Below are positions 49,738 through 57,242 of a stretch of 64,000 bases of DNA, piece after piece. Below the pieces are notes generated by a model, which searched no databases, was not told the origin of the DNA, and was given only the letters and a program-made list of their open reading frames with translations. Within the stretch, counting starts at the first letter, position 1. Every line of letters starts with the position of its first letter. The stretch lies in the IMG/VR virus record IMGVR_UViG_3300032304_000700, positions 1 to 64,000 of that record; one strand, written 5' to 3'. The stretch comes from a virus. The translations under genes were made by a program, and so were the position numbers.

Positions 49738-51153
49738 TTATAATTTAATACTTTTGCAAAAATGATAAAATTCTTCCAATTCAGGGAATGTTTTACAAAA
49801 ATCAGTTCCTCTTCTAATATCATGATTAGAAAAATATTGATAAAAATTATATCTGTTTTTCATTTGTTGTTCTATATCTTGTGGTGAAATCATCCAATCG
49901 TAAATTCTTTTCACTTTTTGTACCTCCACATCACTATATCCAATATATTCCGGTGTGAATGATGGGGATGCATAATAGGTTATTAATTTGGATTGTTCTA
50001 AAATATATTTAGAAAAATCATATGGTAAAATTTGAACAGTTTGATGTTGTGGATGTCTTAAGTAAGATGAATCTAAAAATGTTGCAGAATTCCAATATCT
50101 ATCGGTTGAACCATATTCTCTTTTTAAATTATAAACTTCAGTAATTAACTTATTATAATTAAATAAACTTAATGCATTATACGTAGACATAAAAGTTATA
50201 TTAGTTCTTTTTAATGAACCTAATATTTTATTTACATTGTCCCAAAAACGATTAAATTCTAATCCTGTTCTAATATATTCAGCTTGTTCTCCCCATGTAT
50301 CAGTAGATGTAAAAATTACAATTTCTTTAACTCTATCTTCACCTTCTATTATTTTAAGTTTTTCTATAAATTTATCTATCAAATTATCCGGTGCACCTAA
50401 ATTTGAATTAATTGCTAATTTTAATTCTTTGTTTGGATTTTTATTTTCAATTATAAAATCTAATACACCCCACGTATCTTTCGATAATAGTGGTTCTCCT
50501 CCGGTAATTCTAAATGTATGTAAATCTCTATATAATTCTGGCCACCACTTCCAAAAGGCTTCTACATATGGATTATATTGACTATGTGGGATTGGGAATT
50601 TATCTTCAGCCTTTAACCATGCATCACCATTGAATCCATCTAATGTTGGATATGCACCAAATTTATTTATTTCCTCAACCCACTTGGAACTATATGCAGG
50701 GCCACAATATGAACATTTAAAATTACAAGCATTACTAAATGCAACTTCTACATATTTTGGATTATAATCATCTCTCCAATTTGAATTAAATATTTCTTCT
50801 TTAAATGGGAGTGACCAACTTTCTCCTGATTTAAAGATTCTATCACTAAACCTATCCGAATTATCTTCTACATTCCAACAATAATCACATTCGGTGGGCC
50901 TTGCACCACTTAACATTTCTTTTCTACGAAGTTTTTTATATCTCGTATTATGTAGTGCAGATGGATTTCTTGCAATTTCCGTTTCTGATATTTTATGAGT
51001 ACGAGGGTGGTGGCATGAGTGATTGTGGCCACTTTGTAATTGTAAAGTTACTTGTGTCCATTTTGCCAAACACATTCCATTTCCTACTTGATTTAAATCT
51101 TCTTTTACTTTAACATAAAATGGATTATCAAAATTTCCTTTATCTTCTGCCAT
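49738..51153 (-). CDS. Radical SAM protein with auxiliary (twitch-type) Cys cluster
   Basis: 471 aa. CNFKCSYC at 143-150 gives the CxxxCxxC that holds the SAM-binding [4Fe-4S] cluster; RITGGEPLLS (GGEP at ~218-221) follows. Cys28, Cys47, Cys89 and Cys92 (TECDYCWNVED) and Cys residues near the C-terminus could hold a second cluster. Proteins of this layout are annotated 'twitch domain-containing radical SAM' in marine phages, as I recall. No reaction is known. Neighbouring glycosyltransferases suggest radical modification of a sugar or a peptide. Spaced 2-3 nt from both neighbours. Confidence 0.8.
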   Translation of the reverse strand: MAEDKGNFDNPFYVKVKEDLNQVGNGMCLAKWTQVTLQLQSGHNHSCHHPRTHKISETEIARNPSALHNTRYKKLRRKEMLSGARPTECDYCWNVEDNSDRFSDRIFKSGESWSLPFKEEIFNSNWRDDYNPKYVEVAFSNACNFKCSYCGPAYSSKWVEEINKFGAYPTLDGFNGDAWLKAEDKFPIPHSQYNPYVEAFWKWWPELYRDLHTFRITGGEPLLSKDTWGVLDFIIENKNPNKELKLAINSNLGAPDNLIDKFIEKLKIIEGEDRVKEIVIFTSTDTWGEQAEYIRTGLEFNRFWDNVNKILGSLKRTNITFMSTYNALSLFNYNKLITEVYNLKREYGSTDRYWNSATFLDSSYLRHPQHQTVQILPYDFSKYILEQSKLITYYASPSFTPEYIGYSDVEVQKVKRIYDWMISPQDIEQQMKNRYNFYQYFSNHDIRRGTDFCKTFPELEEFYHFCKSIKL

Positions 51154-51155
51154 AA

Positions 51156-52601
51156 TTACGATTTTACGTTTATAAGTTTATGTTTGTCAAATATTGTATC
51201 AGTACTAATATATGTATATTTCATATTATTTATACCATCATTTTTATAATTAATATTACCTTGTTGCATTTCTAATATGTATCTTTTTTCATTTTTTGCA
51301 GTAGTGTCTCCTTTTGCCCATTTATCTATTCCACCAACACTTATTAAACCTTCGGTTTGATGTGGTAAACATTTAAATTTGCCGTCGCGTCTGTATGGTA
51401 ATATAGTATGTGGTATTATTATATCATCATTTTCAAAAGAAACATTTTTAATATTAAATTGTGTATTTTCTACATTGTTTTTAATTTTATTATTTGCAAA
51501 TGATAAATCAAATATCATTCCATTTTCTATATCATTTTTATGCAATGATTTTATCTCATTTGGATTTAAACATCTATCCCATATTTTTATTTTAGATATA
51601 TTTCCTTTAAAATATTTAGAATTAGTATCACTTTGGGTTGGTGAATATCCTATATAAAAATCTTCCATTCCATATCTTTTTAATGGTTCTTCAAAAATTA
51701 ATGGTGATAGAGTTCCAGTTCCTAATCTTGCATCACTTTCTCTACCATTTAAATAAAAATGTATTTTTTTATTTGTTGCATCAACTGACATAGTTACCCA
51801 GCTCCATTGGTTTTCATATCTTTTAATCCATTGATATAGATGTTGTTTTTTTCTGTCCCATAACATAGCAGTATATGCTCTACTATTATTGAATGATATA
51901 CCCCAATCAAAACCTGGTTTTCTAAGAATTGGATATTCACAAAATCTTCTTTCGGTGTCACCAATCAAATAAATAGGGACTTTTTCTATTTGTTGTTCTG
52001 CTTTTACTAATATAGAAACAGTATGAGAGTTTGATATGGCATTTCTTAATTTAATATTAACTGGAAATGATATTTTTGAATTTTTACCATTAAAATATCC
52101 AGTTGTATCATTTTCATTATAATCTAATTTAGTTTTTTCGACATATCCTTCCATTACACATCTCCAAAATAGGTCATCATCTTCCATGCCCCAATCCCAA
52201 TAATCATTGGAATATCCATTGGTTTTTTCTACTTGTTCTTTTGAAAATACAACCGCACCCCCAAAGTATTCCTCATATTTTAATTGATAATCCGATTGTG
52301 AAATACGAACTGCAATATGTTGTGGATTTCCTTCTGGAAATGAATAATCACAACTTTCATCTTCTGGTACCATATCAATATCATGCCAAACTATATAATC
52401 ACATCCATCATCAAATGCATATTTTGCAGCAATGTTCTTCATTAAACCTCTATTAAAAAGTTTATCGTCACATTGATGTGCTAGATAAATTGTATGTTCA
52501 ATTCCTCTTTCGGTTAAGAACTTGGATACATGTGGAACAAATATATTCATATGTTCCTCTCTATTTCTATATGGTACGCATACTCCTAATTTGTGGCTCA
52601 T
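51156..52601 (-). CDS. GT7-like galactosyltransferase with inserted LamG domain, copy 1
   Basis: 481 aa. N-terminal GT7 (beta-1,4-galactosyltransferase) text: KLGVCVPYRNREEHMNIFVP, FNRGLMKNIAAKYAFDDGCD, VWHDIDMVPED (DxD at 74-76), EEYFGGAVVFSKEQVEKTNG, YSNDYWDWGMEDDDLFWRCV. At ~residue 165 this stops and a LamG/ConA-like domain of ~200 residues follows (NAISNSHTVSILVKAEQQIE; WSWVTMSVDATNKKIHFYLN; YFKGNISKIKIWDRCLNPNE). After it the GT7 C-terminus resumes: LPHQTEGLISVGGIDKW, NYKNDGINNMKYTYIS ('DG.N.L.Y'). The lectin domain is thus inserted in the enzyme. Likely adds galactose or similar to a glycan it also binds. Confidence 0.82.
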   Translation of the reverse strand: MSHKLGVCVPYRNREEHMNIFVPHVSKFLTERGIEHTIYLAHQCDDKLFNRGLMKNIAAKYAFDDGCDYIVWHDIDMVPEDESCDYSFPEGNPQHIAVRISQSDYQLKYEEYFGGAVVFSKEQVEKTNGYSNDYWDWGMEDDDLFWRCVMEGYVEKTKLDYNENDTTGYFNGKNSKISFPVNIKLRNAISNSHTVSILVKAEQQIEKVPIYLIGDTERRFCEYPILRKPGFDWGISFNNSRAYTAMLWDRKKQHLYQWIKRYENQWSWVTMSVDATNKKIHFYLNGRESDARLGTGTLSPLIFEEPLKRYGMEDFYIGYSPTQSDTNSKYFKGNISKIKIWDRCLNPNEIKSLHKNDIENGMIFDLSFANNKIKNNVENTQFNIKNVSFENDDIIIPHTILPYRRDGKFKCLPHQTEGLISVGGIDKWAKGDTTAKNEKRYILEMQQGNINYKNDGINNMKYTYISTDTIFDKHKLINVKS

Positions 52602-54019
52602 ATTGATACTGTAATATGTGTTTGATTTCCTACTGTTGATTTACTTAATTCCTTAAATTTTAAATTAGACAACCCGTCATGTTTTGTATTTTTATGGCCA
52701 GGTGCAACTTCATTTATATATCGTAACTGATTATATCTAGTTGTTATATTTTTCCAAGAACCATTTACGAAACCATTTTCTTCATGTGGTAATAATTCAA
52801 AAGTACAATCTCTTCTATGTGGGATATAAATTATTTTATTTTTTTCAGTAGATACTCCGGCCATTCCACAATTATTAACAATTCCATCATTATTATTGGC
52901 GGATAAATCTATAAGTTTATATTCTTTCATAAATTTGGCATCGTAATAAGTTTTTAATAAATGAGGTGATTGATATTCCCCATAACTTTGACTAAGACCA
53001 AAAAAATCATTTGTGGATATTTCTAAAATTTCTTCTTCTTTCAATATTCCATCAAATATTGCAAATGATTGAATCAATCCTTTAAAGAATTTAGGATTAG
53101 TTTCTCTATTTGGGTCACCTGCTCCTAAATAAAAATATGGTTCTTTTTTATATAAGTGTAATCTATTTTCTATTTTTTTGGAACCAACGATAATACCATC
53201 TTGATACATTGTCACTATTTCATTTTTTGGGTCAATAGTTACACATATATTTGTTTTATAATTTGGTTTTATTTCTGAATTTATATAAATGATATTTTCA
53301 CATGCATCATATATTTCAAAATTATATCTACCATATGAATTATAATTTATACTCATGTCAAATCCAGGTATTGTAAATACTGAAAATGTGTCATCATAAG
53401 TTTCCGGATTACAATTTAATTCTTCCGGCATAAATGATGCAAATAATGTAATCTGATTTTTTGTATCTATTGGATTTTTACCAACTACATATGAGTCTTT
53501 TCCATTAAATTGTAAAGATGCCATATTAACACCTGGCATTTTTATTTCTTTTCTATATAATTCAACATTATGTTCTCTACATCGATGTAGTAAATCATTA
53601 TCCTCATATCCCCAACCCCAATATTCATTTGAGTAACCATTAATTGCTTCAAATATAGAATTAGGAAACATTGTTACTCCACCAAAATATTCGTCAAACA
53701 AAATTCTATTAAAAGATTTGTCAATTGATATAAAATTTGATGCCAAATGTATAGGGTGGTTAGAATAAGTATAATCTGCATCTATTGGTATCATATCTAC
53801 ATCATGAAAGACAATATAATCACATTTTAATTTTTTGGCATAAAAAAATCCTATATTTAATAGTTTTCCTCTATTAAATATTTTAGAATCATCTTGTTCA
53901 ACTACAATTAATTCATAAGGTATATCCGTATTACTTAGATAATTTGATATAACTCTTTTGAATATTAGTAATTGTCTATCTCTAGCCCTGTATGGAACTA
54001 TGATACCTAATTTTTGCAT
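52598..54019 (-). CDS. GT7-like galactosyltransferase with inserted LamG domain, copy 2
   Basis: 473 aa, same architecture as copy 1. GT7 part: KLGIIVPYRARDRQLLIFKR, FNRGKLLNIGFFYAKKLKCD, VFHDVDMIPID (DVD at 73-75), DEYFGGVTMFPNSIFEAING, YSNEYWGWGYEDNDLLHRCR. The insert spans ~170-390 (NQITLFASFMPEELNCNPET; TNICVTIDPKNEIVTMYQDG; FFKGLIQSFAIFDGILKEEE). The GT7 C-terminal segment returns as TKHDGLSNLKFKELSKSTVG. The insert is well diverged from copy 1, so ligand specificity may differ. Overlaps copy 1 by 4 nt and the 56-aa gene by 1 nt. Confidence 0.82.
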   Translation of the reverse strand: MQKLGIIVPYRARDRQLLIFKRVISNYLSNTDIPYELIVVEQDDSKIFNRGKLLNIGFFYAKKLKCDYIVFHDVDMIPIDADYTYSNHPIHLASNFISIDKSFNRILFDEYFGGVTMFPNSIFEAINGYSNEYWGWGYEDNDLLHRCREHNVELYRKEIKMPGVNMASLQFNGKDSYVVGKNPIDTKNQITLFASFMPEELNCNPETYDDTFSVFTIPGFDMSINYNSYGRYNFEIYDACENIIYINSEIKPNYKTNICVTIDPKNEIVTMYQDGIIVGSKKIENRLHLYKKEPYFYLGAGDPNRETNPKFFKGLIQSFAIFDGILKEEEILEISTNDFFGLSQSYGEYQSPHLLKTYYDAKFMKEYKLIDLSANNNDGIVNNCGMAGVSTEKNKIIYIPHRRDCTFELLPHEENGFVNGSWKNITTRYNQLRYINEVAPGHKNTKHDGLSNLKFKELSKSTVGNQTHITVSI

Positions 54020-54189
54020 TACTTATCCTGACTTAATTTATGAAATTCAGTCAAATAATATTGAATACGATTGCTCCACTCATCTTTATCAATTTCTTCA
54101 AACCAAACGGTAAGTGCGTCTAATGAATTTGCAATCTTTTCTAAAGCTTTTATTTTTTTTGTTTCTAATAATAACTCTTCGTCTGTCAT
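54019..54189 (-). CDS. 56-aa acidic helical protein
   Basis: 56 aa, ATG at 54189; its stop overlaps the next ATG in TAATG. Sequence features: TDEELLLETKKIKALEKIAN, then SLDALTVWFEEIDKDEWSNR and a YYLTEFHKL end. A single long amphipathic helix is likely, and the overlap with the GT7-like gene supports a real coding role. Not recognised. It may be a small partner of the transferases. It fills most of a 218-bp gap; the remaining 48 bp (54190-54237) are A/T-rich with nothing evident. Confidence 0.6.
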   Translation of the reverse strand: MTDEELLLETKKIKALEKIANSLDALTVWFEEIDKDEWSNRIQYYLTEFHKLSQDK

Positions 54190-54237
54190 AATTTATTTAT
54201 TTTTAGTAATATATGATTTTTTATTTAAATTACCAAA

Positions 54238-55086
54238 TTATATTGCAATAATTTTTTTAAGTAATTTTATCCATTGTTTATATCCAAATTCTTTTCCTAT
54301 GTATTCAAACATATATTCCGTATTTGTAACATCTATTTCAAAATTATTACTTCTCAATGATTGATACATTTTTAAATATTCATTTGAAAAAGAATAATCT
54401 TTTTTAATATCAGCAACTTCTTTAATCCTTTTAATGCAAGTTGAATCCCATTTGAAATGATGTACCTGAACATTATATTCATCAATAGGTGCAATCAACG
54501 GATGATTCCAACCTTGCCATCTCCATGTTGTTTGTCCGTCTATTTTTGCGTAGTGTTGACCGGGTGTAATTTCAATATATCCCCTCATTATACATATTTT
54601 ATTTGGACATGCACCACTCATTGGGTATCTAAAAAATCCTGCAACTGGAAATTGGTCGAATATATTTTCTTTTTTATTTATCTTTGGAAAATCTCCTGTT
54701 TGGCCAATTCTATCAATGAATCCACCTCTTACTAATTCCCACCCGTTTCTATCACAATCTGAAATTATTTCTTTTAGTGGTTTTGAGTAAATATGTAATT
54801 CATCATCATCCGAAACTACCCACCAATCATTAGGAAATAACATTTTAGTTTCATTATATAATTCGGTAACATATTCCCAATTAAATTTTTCTTTGGTTAC
54901 TCTTTGTACAATTTTTGCTGTATTAAATTCTTTTGTTATTTTTAAAACTTCATTATAAGTACTAGAACCTTCCCACTCATAAACTACTACATACATTTCG
55001 TCCACCAAATCTTTATAATGATTCAGCATATGCCACAAAGTGTCTACCCTGCTGCCAGTAACAGTAACTAATCTTATTTTATTCAT
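54238..55086 (-). CDS. GT2/GT92-like glycosyltransferase
   Basis: 282 aa. Starts RLVTVTGSRVDTLWHMLNHY, then KDLVDEMYVVVYEWEGSSTY, typical of the 'G.R.d.L..ml.HY..lvDe.yv' family. A metal-binding-type acidic run is in DWWVVSDDDELHIYSKPLKE. Later: FRYPMSGACPNKICIMRGYI, QHYAKIDGQTTWRW and VQVHHFKWDSTCIKRIKEVA, a 'HHFKW' motif common at the end of such enzymes. Likely a nucleotide-sugar-dependent transferase with inverting GT-A fold. Acceptor unknown. Confidence 0.75.
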   Translation of the reverse strand: MNKIRLVTVTGSRVDTLWHMLNHYKDLVDEMYVVVYEWEGSSTYNEVLKITKEFNTAKIVQRVTKEKFNWEYVTELYNETKMLFPNDWWVVSDDDELHIYSKPLKEIISDCDRNGWELVRGGFIDRIGQTGDFPKINKKENIFDQFPVAGFFRYPMSGACPNKICIMRGYIEITPGQHYAKIDGQTTWRWQGWNHPLIAPIDEYNVQVHHFKWDSTCIKRIKEVADIKKDYSFSNEYLKMYQSLRSNNFEIDVTNTEYMFEYIGKEFGYKQWIKLLKKIIAI

Positions 55087-55107
55087 TTAATTTTTTATTA
55101 ATCTTTT

Positions 55108-55866
55108 TTAAAGCTTTCTTGTTAGCAGTGCTAAACCAGTGCTTGTAACTTTTTTATCAAACATACGAAAATTTTTTAAATTTACCAAATTCCATTTTTT
55201 ATCCTCTTCTAATTCTTTAATAAATTTACATGGTCCGTCAAAAGGAACAAAATCTTCCTTTGAATTTTCCGTAACAACTAATGTATCATGGTAGGTTTGG
55301 TCGGTATCGTGAATTGTTATAATACCATTTTCAGACATTATAGTTGAATATAATTCAAAATCTTTTTTAACTCCTTCGTATGAATGGTCTCCGTCAATAT
55401 GTAAATAATCTATTTTCATATCTTGTCTTACAAAATAATCATAAAAAGCTCTTTCGGATGTTTCTAATATAACTTGTGGTGAAAAGTGTTGTCTTAAAAA
55501 ACTATTTTCATTTGTCCAATCGGTAAACCCACCAACACCATTAGCAGCATCTATTATTATTGTAGTTCCAATATCACCCCATTCTGCTTGGCCATTTCCT
55601 TCAAATATATTTTGAGAATGTAAATCCATTCTAGCTTGTGTCATAAGTCTTGGAATAAAACCTCCTCCTGACCCAATACAGACACATATTTTTGCTCTAA
55701 TAAATTGAATGAAAGAATATACCAATAATCCATCACCCAGGTGTAAATCGGTTGCACCATGTGTCCAACGATATTTGACAGGTTCTAAAACTTCTTCATC
55801 ATTTTCGTTTATTGTATGATTATTTGTTAAATACTTTTTTATAAGTACATCATTAAGTAACTGCAT
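55108..55866 (-). CDS. SAM-dependent methyltransferase-like (class I, Methyltransf_24 type)
   Basis: 252 aa. Key line: MKIDYLHIDGDHSYEGVKKD, then FELYSTIMSENGIITIHDTD, the standard 'D.LHIDG.HsYe.V..D...w...l...G.i..HD' of class I methyltransferases that modify sugars or small molecules. An N-terminal Gly-rich SAM loop is CVCIGSGGGFIPRLMTQARM, followed by TTIIIDAANGVGGFTDWTNE. Overlaps the next glycosyltransferase gene by 28 nt. O-methylation of a sugar on the glycan is a reasonable guess. Confidence 0.75.
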   Translation of the reverse strand: MQLLNDVLIKKYLTNNHTINENDEEVLEPVKYRWTHGATDLHLGDGLLVYSFIQFIRAKICVCIGSGGGFIPRLMTQARMDLHSQNIFEGNGQAEWGDIGTTIIIDAANGVGGFTDWTNENSFLRQHFSPQVILETSERAFYDYFVRQDMKIDYLHIDGDHSYEGVKKDFELYSTIMSENGIITIHDTDQTYHDTLVVTENSKEDFVPFDGPCKFIKELEEDKKWNLVNLKNFRMFDKKVTSTGLALLTRKL

Positions 55867-56825
55867 ATTTCTTTAATCCAATTTTGTTTATTTGTATATT
55901 TTGTCAATCCATCTCTCAATTTACAAAATTCTAAATTTACTTTTTCAAATTCATCCTCTTGTAATTCTAAATATCTTTGATGAAATTCCCCTTTACTACT
56001 TGCTCTATATTTGTAATCAATACCTTTCATCCAATCGGTATGTATAATTGGAACTTTACCATTATCAACTGCATCAAAAATTGCATATCCAAATGGTTCT
56101 TTGGTATAACATCCATGAAATATTTGAAAGTTTTTTTGAAAAAAATTATTATGAAAATTATAATCAAATTCCATAAAATTATGATAGTCCGAATTAGTTT
56201 TTGACCCTTCTAACATTCTTTTGTAATCGTATTTGTTTGAAAAGATAATTGATGGAATGCAATCTAAATAGTGTGCATTCTTTCTGGTCTCACATCTTGC
56301 AGCATATCCAATTTTATTAGTTATTATTCCTGTGAATGGTTTATTGTGTTTCCATTCATAGTAGTTTGTAATCGTTTTTGTTTTTGGATATTGATTGTGT
56401 ATTGTATCGTTTTCATATCCTATCCAAACTATGTTTTCGGAATTATCTAATATTTCTTTTTGCCATTCCCAATCGACTTTTGTCATTATATTTTCGTAAT
56501 CAGAATTTAAACCCAACATATCAGGAATAAACGCATGGACAAATGTAAGATAAGTTTTGTGTAAATAGTTTTTAATAATAGGATTTTGTTTGTAAGAGTG
56601 ATGTAAGAAAATAATCTTATCACATTCATCTAATATTTTATCAACTTCTTTTTCGTTTCCAAAAGTGTAGATTGCATCAATTTCTCTAATCAACGGCCTG
56701 CCATCAATTATAATTTTATAATCTTCTTTGACTAATGGTAAAACATTTTCTATAAAGTTATTGCACCAAATATCAGCACCACCGATAACATTTTTTCCAT
56801 AACCTGTTGTAATAAAAACTATCAT
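55839..56825 (-). CDS. GT4-like (GT-B) glycosyltransferase
   Basis: 328 aa. N-terminal TTGYGKNVIGGADIWCNNFI (GGA donor-loop type), a KIIFLHHSYKQNPIIKNY segment, and a C-terminal Rossmann half with GYAARCETRKNAHYLDCIPS, and KEPFGYAIFDAVDNGKVPII (the 'E.fG....EA...G.P.i' nucleotide-binding region, with Asp for the second Glu), then HTDWMKGIDYKYRASSKGEF. It is the first gene of the tight glycan operon after the 132-aa gene. Retaining GT-B transferase likely; sugar unknown. Confidence 0.7.
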   Translation of the reverse strand: MIVFITTGYGKNVIGGADIWCNNFIENVLPLVKEDYKIIIDGRPLIREIDAIYTFGNEKEVDKILDECDKIIFLHHSYKQNPIIKNYLHKTYLTFVHAFIPDMLGLNSDYENIMTKVDWEWQKEILDNSENIVWIGYENDTIHNQYPKTKTITNYYEWKHNKPFTGIITNKIGYAARCETRKNAHYLDCIPSIIFSNKYDYKRMLEGSKTNSDYHNFMEFDYNFHNNFFQKNFQIFHGCYTKEPFGYAIFDAVDNGKVPIIHTDWMKGIDYKYRASSKGEFHQRYLELQEDEFEKVNLEFCKLRDGLTKYTNKQNWIKEICSYLMMYL

Positions 56826-56843
56826 AACTTATTTTAATATTTT

Positions 56844-57242
56844 TTACAATCCACAATCACCTAAATATCTAAAATCTCCAGAATTACTTATTCTACCATA
56901 TGAAGTAGCATCTGAGTAAATTCTTCCACCACCAGCAAATTCGGTACCATCTGAATTATAATATGTTGTTCCATCATTTAAACCACCATACTCATTACTA
57001 TAAAGTACATTAGTATAATTTCCATTTCCGGCATTTAAACAAGCTGTTCCAGTTGGTCCAGTTGTTCCAGTTGCAACAAAAAATGCATAAGTATATCCAC
57101 CACCCCCTCCTCCTGGATTTAGCCAACTATCAAATTCCGACATACTATCTGGTGCAGTAAGTCCTCTAGCAGCGGCATAACTTCTAAGATTTAAATCCGA
57201 GCTTCCTAATTTATTTTTTATAGCTAACATTGATTGACTCAT
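56844..57242 (-). CDS. Small glycine-rich structural protein downstream of the S74 fibre
   Basis: 132 aa. N-terminus SMLAIKNKLGSSDLNLRSYA, then AARGLTAPDSMSEFDSWLNP, followed by GGGGGGYTYAFFVATGTTGP and a C-terminal Gly/Tyr/Asn beta part ending RISNSGDFRYLGDCGL with two Cys. 'LRSYAAARGLTAPDSMSEFD'-type text recurs in virion proteins of Bacteroidota phages, in my recollection, before a poly-Gly linker. Its stop-start overlap with the 1540-aa fibre (1 nt) indicates a fibre partner, perhaps a tip or chaperone. Confidence 0.55.
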   Translation of the reverse strand: MSQSMLAIKNKLGSSDLNLRSYAAARGLTAPDSMSEFDSWLNPGGGGGGYTYAFFVATGTTGPTGTACLNAGNGNYTNVLYSNEYGGLNDGTTYYNSDGTEFAGGGRIYSDATSYGRISNSGDFRYLGDCGL

